From assembly GCF_000504285.1 (NCBI RefSeq), contig NZ_KI632511.1:9530154-9594153 (forward strand): a stretch of DNA of 64,000 bases, given 5' to 3'. The notes under the pieces were generated by a model. That model worked only from the letters and a program-made list of their open reading frames with translations, was not told the origin of the DNA and did no database searches. Below, one piece after another: positions 32,554 through 39,569 of the stretch; positions within the stretch are counted from its first letter, which is position 1, and every line of letters starts with the position of its first letter. The position numbers and the translations under genes were made by a program. This DNA comes from Actinospica robiniae DSM 44927 (GTDB lineage Bacteria; Actinomycetota; Actinomycetes; Streptomycetales; Catenulisporaceae).

Positions 32554-33549
32554 TCAGCTCCAGGACCACTGCTGGTTGGCAGCGCTGTTACAGGTCCAGG
32601 TCTCCACGACGGTGCCGTTGGCCGTGGCGCCGCCGGTCACGTCCAGGCAGAACCCGGTGTTCGGCGCGGTGATCGCGCCGCTGGAGCCGATCGACCACTG
32701 CTGATTCGCTCCGCCGTTGCACTGGTAGAGGATCGTGGCCGCGCCGCGGCTGGTGGAGGCGCCCTTCACGGTCAGGCAGTACTTCCCGCCGTCCGTGTTC
32801 AAGGTGCCGCCGGAGTAGGTCCAGGTCTGGCCCGGGCCGCTGTGGCAGGTCCAGATCTGCTCCGCGGTGTTGTTGGCGAAGGTGCCGCCGTTGGTGTCGA
32901 GGCACTTGCCGGACTGGGCGCCGATCAGCTCGCCCGGGCCGCCGCTGCCGCTGTCGCCGCCCCCGCCGCCTCCACCGGTGAAGCCGGCCGGGTTGTAGCA
33001 GCTGTTGGTGGAGGAGTTGAACAGCGGCGTGGTGTCCACCGGCTCGTTGTTCGGCGGATTGACGATGGCCGCCTCCGAGTCCTGCGTCAGGTCGTCCTCG
33101 CAGTTGATCACGTCGTTGGAGTTGCCGCCCTGGCCGCCGATCCACAGGTCGATGTGGTACAGGTTCGGTCCGCCGTCGGGTCCGGACCCGGTCCAGTCCT
33201 CGTCGCACTCGACGCAGTCGTCTTCCATGATGAAGTACCGATGCAGGTACGGGTAGTAGACGATGGTGCCGACGGCCAGCTCGGACTTGTCGGTGGCGTA
33301 GGTGATCGGGTTGGCGTAGGTGCCGGTGCCGCCGGCCGCGTTGTGGATGGTGGGGTTGCCGTCGCTCTTCGGGTAGGCGATGTCGTTTCCGGGCGGGGAG
33401 TTGTCCGGCCAGCCGTAGAGGGTGACCAGGAAGTTGCGCGTGGTGCTGGCCTGCGCGGGGGTGGTGGCCGCCGCGAGGCCCAGCACGGTGAGCGCGATCG
33501 TCAGCAGTCCGCCGACGAGCGCGGTCAGCCGCCGCTTGGTCAGGCGCAT
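32554..33549 (-). CDS. Secreted protein with C-terminal ricin-B (CBM13) lectin domain
   Basis: 331 aa. Sec signal at about 1-35 (KRR, hydrophobic core, AQA-S). Residues about 38-190 form an unassigned domain rich in Asp, Tyr and Cys ('FLVTLYGWPDNSPPGNDIAYP', 'MEDDCVECDEDW'); the layout recalls double-psi beta-barrel (barwin/RlpA/expansin-like) proteins, but I cannot prove it. After a Gly-rich linker, residues 207-331 are a beta-trefoil with three QxW motifs (GQTW, NQQW, NQQW), a galactose/xylan-type carbohydrate binder. It lies 71 bp downstream of the beta-propeller gene on the same strand; probably one operon. Confidence 0.8.
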   Translation of the reverse strand: MRLTKRRLTALVGGLLTIALTVLGLAAATTPAQASTTRNFLVTLYGWPDNSPPGNDIAYPKSDGNPTIHNAAGGTGTYANPITYATDKSELAVGTIVYYPYLHRYFIMEDDCVECDEDWTGSGPDGGPNLYHIDLWIGGQGGNSNDVINCEDDLTQDSEAAIVNPPNNEPVDTTPLFNSSTNSCYNPAGFTGGGGGGGDSGSGGPGELIGAQSGKCLDTNGGTFANNTAEQIWTCHSGPGQTWTYSGGTLNTDGGKYCLTVKGASTSRGAATILYQCNGGANQQWSIGSSGAITAPNTGFCLDVTGGATANGTVVETWTCNSAANQQWSWS

Positions 33550-33620
33550 GCGTGGGTATCCTTTCCTCTTGCGTGTGGATGGATGGTGTGGGCCGGGATG
33601 CAGCCCGGCCCGTGCCTTTC

Positions 33621-35378
33621 TCAGCCCTGGAGCGTTCCGTAGATCTCCAGGTGTCCCTGATCCCCGATGATCACCAGGCCGTCCGCCGTCGTCGGCACGG
33701 TGAAGTGGTCGAACTCGCCTTGGTCGAGCCCGTCACGCGTGGCGTCGCCGGCGCTGGACCACAGCTGCCGGGAGACGTCGGCGGCGGCGAAGGCCCGCAG
33801 CGTGGCGCCGTGCGTCTGGTCCACTGTCCACACCACGCCGGAGCCGGACCGGTCGCGGTCCCCGGTGACCACCGGGATCGCGCCCGGATAGCTGAAGGCG
33901 AGCGGCGCCTGCGCTACCGGCGTGGGATCGATCGTGCCCCCGGGCAGCAACCGCCACTGGGTCAGACGTCCGTTCGCGCCGCTGCCGTACACGTACTCCG
34001 CAGACGAGCCAGTGCTCTGCGACCAGAAGGCCCAGGTGCCCCACATGCCGCCCGGGACGGTGCCAACGGTCAGCTCCTGCTTGATCCGGTCGACATCGGT
34101 CCGGCCCTCGGTAGAGCTCTTACACGGCGTGGCAATCGTGTGGTAGCCACCGAGACCGGCCTGGGAGAGCACGTATACCGAGCCGGTCTTGGAGGACAGG
34201 ATGTACTCGTGCGCGCCGGGCACATCGAACAGCGAGCCGGAGCCGAGATCCTGGTCATGCTCGGCTCGGCAGAGCTGGTCGAAGGGCGTGAACGAGTCGA
34301 GGACCCGCAGCGTCCCGTTCTGCGGCACGGTCTCGAGCACCGAGTCACCCGCGTCCCGGCCGCCGCGGTCGAGGTCGAACGGGCCGTTCCCGGTGACGAG
34401 GTAGAGATGGCCGTGCCCGTCGACACTGAATCCGCTCTCTGATTCCCACAGCCCGGCACCCCAGGCGTTCGGCGAGGTGTTGTAGACCACTGACTGCGCG
34501 AGCGTCGCCGCGGAGTAGCCCAGCACCCAGCCGTGGTACGGGGCCAACCCGCACCAGGAGGAGAAGCCGGCGTAGACGACGCTGTCGACCTCGGTCAGCG
34601 CCATCCGTTGCTGCTGCTCGGAAGCCGTGAAGGTCACCGTGCCATGCGCCGCGTCCAGCCCGGTGCCGGGTACGGATGCTGCGACGGTGGCGGCTGCGCG
34701 CTTATCAGCACCGGTATACAAGTCGAGCGCGTGCAGCCGGTAGGTCATCCGTCCCTGCTCGACGTCGAGGGCCATGACGTAGATGGTCTTGGTGTTCCAG
34801 TCGATCACTGGAGTGCTGGCGATGCCGACTTCGGGCACGACCGAGTCGCACAGCCGGTTCTTGGCCACGCGGTCGGTCGCGGCATCGAACGTACGGGCGC
34901 CGGGCTGCAGCAACGAGACGTGCCACAGCGGCGGGGTCGCGGCGGAGGTCGCGTCCGCGTCGAAGGCGTAGACGGAGTCGTGCTCGGTCGCCACGACGAC
35001 GACGTTGTGCGCGGCGCCGGAGATGTCGAGCCGCGGGACGTACAGCGGCTGAGCGTAGATCTTGCCGTCGACCGGATAGGCGACGCGCTTGCCGAAGTGT
35101 CCTGAGGTCAGGGCGCTCGGGCTCAGCGTCGGCTCCGCATCGTCGAGCCCGAGCCTGGTCAGATCGCCTCGGCCGGTCAGCACCGCGTCGGCAGGTCCCG
35201 GCTTGAGGTCGATCCTGGTCGCCGCGGCCGGATCCGGGACGCCCAGCGCGGCGCCCGCCCCCGTCCCGTGCCCCGGCCCGGTCAGTACCTCGGCCAGCAG
35301 GAGCCCGATGACGGTGAAGGCGGCGATCCCCCCGAGAGCCGCCGCCCACCGGTGCCGCCGCGATCGCCCGAGCCGCAT
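33621..35378 (-). CDS. Membrane-anchored PQQ-like beta-propeller protein
   Basis: 585 aa. One N-terminal membrane helix (about 12-33, uncleaved or lipidless anchor after an Arg-rich start). The extracytoplasmic remainder contains repeated blades: 'GKIYAQPLYVPRLDISGAAHNVVVVATEHDSVYAFD', 'HGHLYLVTGNG', 'SKTGSVYVLSQ'. This is typical of PQQ-binding-like propellers found in cell-surface proteins. The quinoprotein catalytic residues cannot be identified, so it may be a binding scaffold. ATG 35378 has GGAGG upstream, better than the in-frame TTG at 35396. The ricin-lectin gene follows 71 bp downstream. A near-palindrome lies just upstream (35393-35420). Confidence 0.72.
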   Translation of the reverse strand: MRLGRSRRHRWAAALGGIAAFTVIGLLLAEVLTGPGHGTGAGAALGVPDPAAATRIDLKPGPADAVLTGRGDLTRLGLDDAEPTLSPSALTSGHFGKRVAYPVDGKIYAQPLYVPRLDISGAAHNVVVVATEHDSVYAFDADATSAATPPLWHVSLLQPGARTFDAATDRVAKNRLCDSVVPEVGIASTPVIDWNTKTIYVMALDVEQGRMTYRLHALDLYTGADKRAAATVAASVPGTGLDAAHGTVTFTASEQQQRMALTEVDSVVYAGFSSWCGLAPYHGWVLGYSAATLAQSVVYNTSPNAWGAGLWESESGFSVDGHGHLYLVTGNGPFDLDRGGRDAGDSVLETVPQNGTLRVLDSFTPFDQLCRAEHDQDLGSGSLFDVPGAHEYILSSKTGSVYVLSQAGLGGYHTIATPCKSSTEGRTDVDRIKQELTVGTVPGGMWGTWAFWSQSTGSSAEYVYGSGANGRLTQWRLLPGGTIDPTPVAQAPLAFSYPGAIPVVTGDRDRSGSGVVWTVDQTHGATLRAFAAADVSRQLWSSAGDATRDGLDQGEFDHFTVPTTADGLVIIGDQGHLEIYGTLQG

Positions 35379-35392
35379 CGCGCCCTCCACCC

Positions 35393-35420
35393 GCAAGTAA
35401 GGTACCTTTACTAACCTTGC
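35393..35420. promoter_or_regulatory. Near-palindrome upstream of the beta-propeller gene
   Basis: Core AAGGTACCTT (35399-35408) is a perfect palindrome, flanked by GTAA/TTAC-like and GCAAG/CTTGC arms with one offset. It is an AT-rich site 15-42 bp before the start codon, a good position for a repressor. The regulator is unknown. Confidence 0.4.
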
Positions 35421-35549
35421 AGCGGAACGTACCGCCGAGCTGACGGGGCGTCAAGGAGTCCGGCCGGGAACCGTCCCGGCCGCAGATCGCTGTCGGTGGT
35501 CGATGTCAGGATGATCAAACAGGAGAATCCCGACTGACAAGGAGCGGAC

Positions 35550-36365
35550 ATGACCGGGACCACGACGGTGGCCTTGAACTTCGCCGAGCGCGGCGCCGGC
35601 GTCCCCGTGCTGGCCCTGCACGGCTGGAAGCCGGACCATCGCCTGATGCTCGGCTGCCTCGAACCGGTCTTCGCCGCCCGGCCCGGCTACCGCAGGCTCT
35701 ACCCGGACCTGCCGGGCATGGGCGCCTCGTTCGCCCCGGCCTCGGTCAACGGATCCGACGACCTGTTGCGCGCGGTCGAGGAGTTCATCGAGCGCGAGAT
35801 CGGAGCCGAGCCGTTCCTACTGGTCGGCGAGTCCTACGGCGGCTACCTCGCCCGCGCGCTGGCCCGGCGCCGCGCGGAGCAGGTCCTCGGGCTGGCGCTG
35901 ATCTGCCCGATCGGCACCGCGCTCGAACAGGCCGAGCGCAACGTGCCCGCGTTGGAGGTGCTGCGTCCGGACGCGGAGGTCCTCGCCGGCCTCGAACCCC
36001 ATGTCGCCAAGGAGTACGCGGAGGTCGCGGTCGTCCAGTCCCCCGAGACCGCACGGCGCTTCGTGGACGAGGTGCTCAGTGGCCTCGATGCCGCCGACAC
36101 CGTCGCGATGGCCCGCATCCGCGCCAACTGGCAGCTGAGCGAGGATCCGGAGGGCGGTGCGCCCTACACCCGCCCGGCTCTCATTCTGACGGGCCGCCAG
36201 GACGAGAGCGTCGGCTACCTCGACCAGTTAGCGCTGCTGCCGCACTACCCGCGCGCGAGCTTCGCCGTGCTGGACGTGGCCGGCCACAACCTGCAGATCG
36301 AGCAGCCTCAGCTGTTCGACGCGCTGATGCTGGAGTGGCTCGACCGTGCCGCCGCAGAATCCTGA
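35550..36365 (+). CDS. Alpha/beta hydrolase
   Basis: 271 aa single-domain hydrolase. The oxyanion region is 'VLALHGWKPDHR', the nucleophile elbow GESYGG puts Ser at about residue 94, the acid Asp is in 'LILTGRQDESVGY', and the His is in 'VLDVAGHNLQIEQP'. Broad esterase/lactonase/C-C hydrolase family; the substrate is not predictable. Cytoplasmic (no signal). ATG 35550 has AAGGAG. Its last 20 bp overlap the start of a small LuxR-type gene, suggesting coupled translation. Confidence 0.87.
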   Translation: MTGTTTVALNFAERGAGVPVLALHGWKPDHRLMLGCLEPVFAARPGYRRLYPDLPGMGASFAPASVNGSDDLLRAVEEFIEREIGAEPFLLVGESYGGYLARALARRRAEQVLGLALICPIGTALEQAERNVPALEVLRPDAEVLAGLEPHVAKEYAEVAVVQSPETARRFVDEVLSGLDAADTVAMARIRANWQLSEDPEGGAPYTRPALILTGRQDESVGYLDQLALLPHYPRASFAVLDVAGHNLQIEQPQLFDALMLEWLDRAAAES

Positions 36366-36633
36366 CCCGGCCGCGTCAACTCGCGAATCCCTTGCCGAAG
36401 CGCGCGCCGCCCGTGTCCGGGCCAGGAAGCTGGTCGGCTCGCTGACCAAGCGCGAGATCGAGGTCCTCGCGCTGCTCGGCTCCGGCTTGTCGAACGCCCA
36501 GATCGCGGACCGGTTCTACCCGTCCGAGGCCACCATCAAGGGCTACGCCCCGCGGATGCTGGAGAAGCTCGGCTGCGCCAACCGCACCCAGGTCGGCCTG
36601 CTGGCCCACGAGGCGGGGTTGACCGACGTCTGA
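36346..36633 (+). CDS. Stand-alone LuxR-type (GerE) HTH protein
   Basis: 95 aa. Residues 32-92 are a complete LuxR C-terminal helix-turn-helix: 'LTKREIEVLALLGSGLSNAQIADRF' then 'EATIKGYAPRMLEKLGCANRTQV'. There is no receiver, autoinducer or ATPase domain, so it is either a minimal regulator of the GerE type or the remnant of a larger protein. The recognition helix has Ala-Pro where Val-x-x is usual ('TIKGYAPRML'; typical 'TVKxHVxxIL'). Starts at GTG inside the preceding hydrolase gene (20-bp overlap). A gene-free repeat region follows. Confidence 0.7.
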   Translation: MPPQNPDPAASTRESLAEARAARVRARKLVGSLTKREIEVLALLGSGLSNAQIADRFYPSEATIKGYAPRMLEKLGCANRTQVGLLAHEAGLTDV

Positions 36634-36689
36634 TCCGGCGTGAACAACGAGGCAGACGGCGGGCAGGCCCACGTCGCTTGGCTTCTATC

Positions 36690-37310
36690 GCGATTCGATG
36701 ATCGGCTGAGCGTTGGTGGGGCGTGGGATGCTTGTCGGGTCAGGGTGTGGGCGGCCGCTTCGCGTCGCCCGTTTTGTCTGACCACCCGCCCACCCGTTGC
36801 GTTGGCGGGTGGGCTGGGGTTTCAAGCTTTCGCCTCCGGCGGGGGCCCTTCCCTCGGAGAGTGCCGGGTTCGTGTGGGTGCCGGCGTGGCGGGGCGGGCT
36901 GTTGTTCGGGATGGTGGGGTTGCGGGGGTGTGCTCTCTCCTCGGTCGGTCCCCGGAGGCAATCAGGAACCTGCCGGGAGGTCAAGCGGCGGTAGCTTTCG
37001 CTGATGCTGGATCTTGCATCGCGCCGCTTGACCTCCCGGCAGAACCCTGACCGGGCTTCGCCTGCCCGACCGAGGAGAGAACCCACCCCCTGAGGGGGCA
37101 GTGCGAGCTGCGCTCGGGCCGAGTCCCGTCCGGTGGCCCGGTCGCGCTTGATGCACGATCATGCATCGCCGTTCTGGGCTGCGCTTCTCTTCTCTACCTC
37201 TTTCAACGTCGGGGAGCGCGCCCGAGTTCCCCGGAAATCTCCGGGATTTTCGCTTATCCGGTAGATACCGGATACACGACTTTTGTCAGTGTTAGCGTCT
37301 AGCATGGAAA
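36690..37310 (+). repeat. Dispersed intergenic element, copy A
   Basis: About 620 bp of non-coding sequence beginning GCGATTCGATGATCGGCTG. By eye it aligns over most of its length with copy C (63500-64000, same orientation) and over its first 400 bp with copy B (38216 leftward, opposite orientation). Core: a large hairpin with 21-bp perfect inner arms (36970-36990 and 37022-37042), a 31-nt loop and 15-bp perfect outer arms (36934-36948 and 37066-37080). No open frame is shared between the copies, no transposase is present, and no target-site duplication was found. The 3' boundary near 37300 is set by the end of similarity to copy C and is approximate. Confidence 0.85.
36934..37080 (+). repeat. 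Long hairpin core of element copy A
   Basis: Outer arms TCTCTCCTCGGTCGG / CCGACCGAGGAGAGA (15 bp perfect), a partly paired middle, inner arms of 21 bp perfect ending CAAGCGGCG / CGCCGCTTG, and a 31-nt loop at 36991-37021. The same structure occurs at 37847-37917 (copy B inner arms) and 63673-63743 (copy C inner arms), each with a 31-nt loop. Confidence 0.9.
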
Positions 37311-37390
37311 CGTACGGGGATCTCGGCTTATGACGGGAGGGGCGGTGGACGCGGTGGCTGGGCAGGTGGCGGAGGGGGTATGGCCGAAAG

Positions 37391-37770
37391 CGGTGCAGGA
37401 ATTGTCCTCGAGTGCGACCGAGCCACGCGATCTTGCGCGTTGCGTGAGCTCCGGGCCGATCGGACCAGGGTGATGGAGAATCCTTCCGGATCGGGCGCGG
37501 CTCGCCTGCGGGATTCTGCTGCGAGATCTGGGATCGGGGTCGATCGCGCCGAGGCCGTGCAGGATCCGACATCAAGTGCGACCCGGGCACCGACCCTTCG
37601 GGCGGATCGAGGATGGGATGGCCGGATCAAGGTGATGCAGAATCCTTCCGCACCGAGCGCGACCGCGACACGGGACTCGATCGCGCGGATCGAGGATCGA
37701 GATGCTCGGGCCAAGGCGATGCAGGATTCTTCCGCACCGAGCGCGACCGGGCCACGGGATGGGACCCGGG
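37391..37770 (-). repeat. Degenerate tandem repeat of about 81 bp, five units
   Basis: Five imperfect units start near 37391, 37469, 37555, 37631 and 37715 (spacing 76-86 bp). Each contains a variant of GATGCAGAATCCTTCCGCAC followed by GAGCGCGACCG. Copies A and C of the dispersed element carry a single such unit at the equivalent place, so copy B has an expanded array. Open frames exist on both strands but look incidental. Confidence 0.75.
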
Positions 37771-38216
37771 CCCGAGCGCAGCTCGTACCGGACCTCAGGG
37801 GGTGGGCTCTCTCCTCGGTCGGGCAGGCGAAGCCCGATCAGGGTTCTGCCGGGAGGTCAAGCGGCGCGATGCAAAATCGACCATCAGCGGAAGCTATCGC
37901 CGCTTGACCTCCCGACAGGTCCCTGATTGCCTCCGGGGACCGACCGAGGAGAGAGCACACCCCCGCAACCCCACCACCCCGAACCCCAGCCCGCCCCACT
38001 AACGACAGCACCCCGCAGACCCCGGCACTCTCTCCGAGGAAGGGCCTGCCAGCGGCGACTTTCGTCTTGAAACCCCAGCCCTCCCCGCCGACGCAACGGG
38101 TGGGTGGTCAGATGAGACGGGCGACGCGAAGCGGCCGCCCACACCCAGACAACTACCCCGACCCGACAGACCACCACGCTCACGCCCCACCAACACTCAG
38201 CCGATCATCAAATCGC
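37714..38216 (-). repeat. Dispersed intergenic element, copy B (inverted)
   Basis: Reverse-complement copy of element A. Its outer end (38216, GCGATTTGATGATCGGCTG on the minus strand) abuts the stop codon of the AI-2E permease gene at 38218. The inner arms are 37847-37866 and 37898-37917 with one mismatch, which is a G-U pair in the element's own sense strand. It lacks the last 150 bp seen in A and C and runs instead into the tandem units. A and B thus form a large inverted repeat around about 400 bp. Confidence 0.82.
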
Positions 38217-38217
38217 T

Positions 38218-39384
38218 CTAGTCGAGATCGGTGGCGATCTGCGGCTGATCCGCCGTCTCGGCCGCCTGCGCCGGCACGGCGGGTTCTCCCGCGATTGCGG
38301 CCGCGGTCGCCGGCACCGATGGATCGCCCTCGGGCGGGTCCCCGCGCAACTCGCGCACCACCGCCCAGGCGATCGAGACCAGCGGCACCGCCACGACCGC
38401 GCCGAGCAGGCCGGCCGAGATCGTGCCCGCGATCACGCTGACCGCCACCGCCACCGGGTGCAGGCGCACGGCCCAGCCCATCACGAACGGCTGCAGCACG
38501 TGCCCCTCGATCTGGCCGAACACCACGATCAGCACCAGCACGATGACCGCCGTGGTCACGCCCTTGGACGCGAGCGCCACAACGGTGGCCACGGCCATCG
38601 CGATCGGCGAGCCGGCCAGCGGGATGAAGCTGGCGGTGAACTCCAGGATGGTCAGCGGCAGCACCAGCGGGACGCCGAGCAGCCACAGCGAGACGCCGAC
38701 CATGATCGCGTTCGCGGCGGCGACCAGGATGATCCCGCGGGTGTAGCCGGCGAAGGTGTGCCAGGCCGTGTTCCCGCACTGCGCCCAGATCGGGCGCAGG
38801 CCGCCCGGCAGCTGATCCTGGAACCAGTGCCACATCCGGTCGCCGGAGCTGGTGAAGAAGATCGAGCAGAACACCGCCAGCGCGAGCACCGTGAGCACGT
38901 CCACGATCCGCCCGGCGCCGTTCAGGGCCTGGTTGATCAGCGTCGTGCGGTGCGCCTCGACATAAGAGGTGAGCTTGCCCTGCAGGTTGTCCAGCGTGTG
39001 CGGGTCGACGTGGAAGGGCTTGCCCTCGAGCCAGACCTCGATCCGGTCCACACCGCCGCGGAAGTCGTTGCTGAGCGTGTCGGACTCCCCGGCCACCGAG
39101 GTGCCGGCCCAGATGAACACGCCCGCGATCACCGCGATCCCGCCGAGCGCGGCGAAGAGCACGGCCAGGGGCCGCGGCAGGTACCGGGAGAGCACGTTCA
39201 CCGGCGGGCGCAGCAGCGAGGTGACGATCAGCGCGATGAACAGCGCCACGAACACCAGCTCGAAGCGCATCAGCACGAGGAAGACCACGTACGCGGCCAA
39301 TCCGAGCACGAGCATGCGCCAGGAGTAGTCCGAAACCTGCCGCAGGCGCGGGTTTATCGGCCGCTCCTGTCCCTGCCGATCCAT
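38218..39384 (-). CDS. AI-2E family (PF01594) membrane permease
   Basis: 388 aa, about eight membrane helices with the large central extracytoplasmic/peripheral region (about 90-190) typical of AI-2E_transport proteins. Conserved C-terminal blocks are 'LPLTILEFTASFIPLAGSPIAMAV' and 'VFGQIEGHVLQPFVMG'. Relatives export autoinducer-2 or act as Na+/H+ antiporters, and for actinomycetes the substrate is unknown. The C-terminal 50 residues are a soluble Ala/Pro-rich tail. The repeat element B begins immediately after its stop. Divergent from the GT-C gene. Confidence 0.88.
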   Translation of the reverse strand: MDRQGQERPINPRLRQVSDYSWRMLVLGLAAYVVFLVLMRFELVFVALFIALIVTSLLRPPVNVLSRYLPRPLAVLFAALGGIAVIAGVFIWAGTSVAGESDTLSNDFRGGVDRIEVWLEGKPFHVDPHTLDNLQGKLTSYVEAHRTTLINQALNGAGRIVDVLTVLALAVFCSIFFTSSGDRMWHWFQDQLPGGLRPIWAQCGNTAWHTFAGYTRGIILVAAANAIMVGVSLWLLGVPLVLPLTILEFTASFIPLAGSPIAMAVATVVALASKGVTTAVIVLVLIVVFGQIEGHVLQPFVMGWAVRLHPVAVAVSVIAGTISAGLLGAVVAVPLVSIAWAVVRELRGDPPEGDPSVPATAAAIAGEPAVPAQAAETADQPQIATDLD

Positions 39385-39569
39385 ACTCCGGCTCCTCGCC
39401 GCCGTCCGCCCGTGTCCCGCCCCAGGTTATCGGCGCCGCCGCGCTCGCGCTGCGAAAGAAGTCCGGGCGGGCGTGATCCGGGCGCGGCGCGGGGGCTGCG
39501 GCGGGCTGGATAGAATCGGCCCCTCCGGACGCGGCGAGCGCGTCCGCGGGCGGAAGGCACGGCCAGACG

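Noticed and set aside
37328..37714. 128-codon leftward ORF in the repeat region
   Set aside because: Same repeat DNA on the other strand; Pro/Arg/Ser-rich, no domain.
37380..37907. 175-codon rightward ORF within the repeat region as a real protein
   Set aside because: It spans tandem units and part of element B, has no ribosome site or homologous frame in copies A or C, and has low-complexity composition.
36690..38216. Insertion sequence or transposon
   Set aside because: Inverted copies suggest terminal repeats, but there is no transposase and no target duplication; the third copy at 63.5 kb stands alone.
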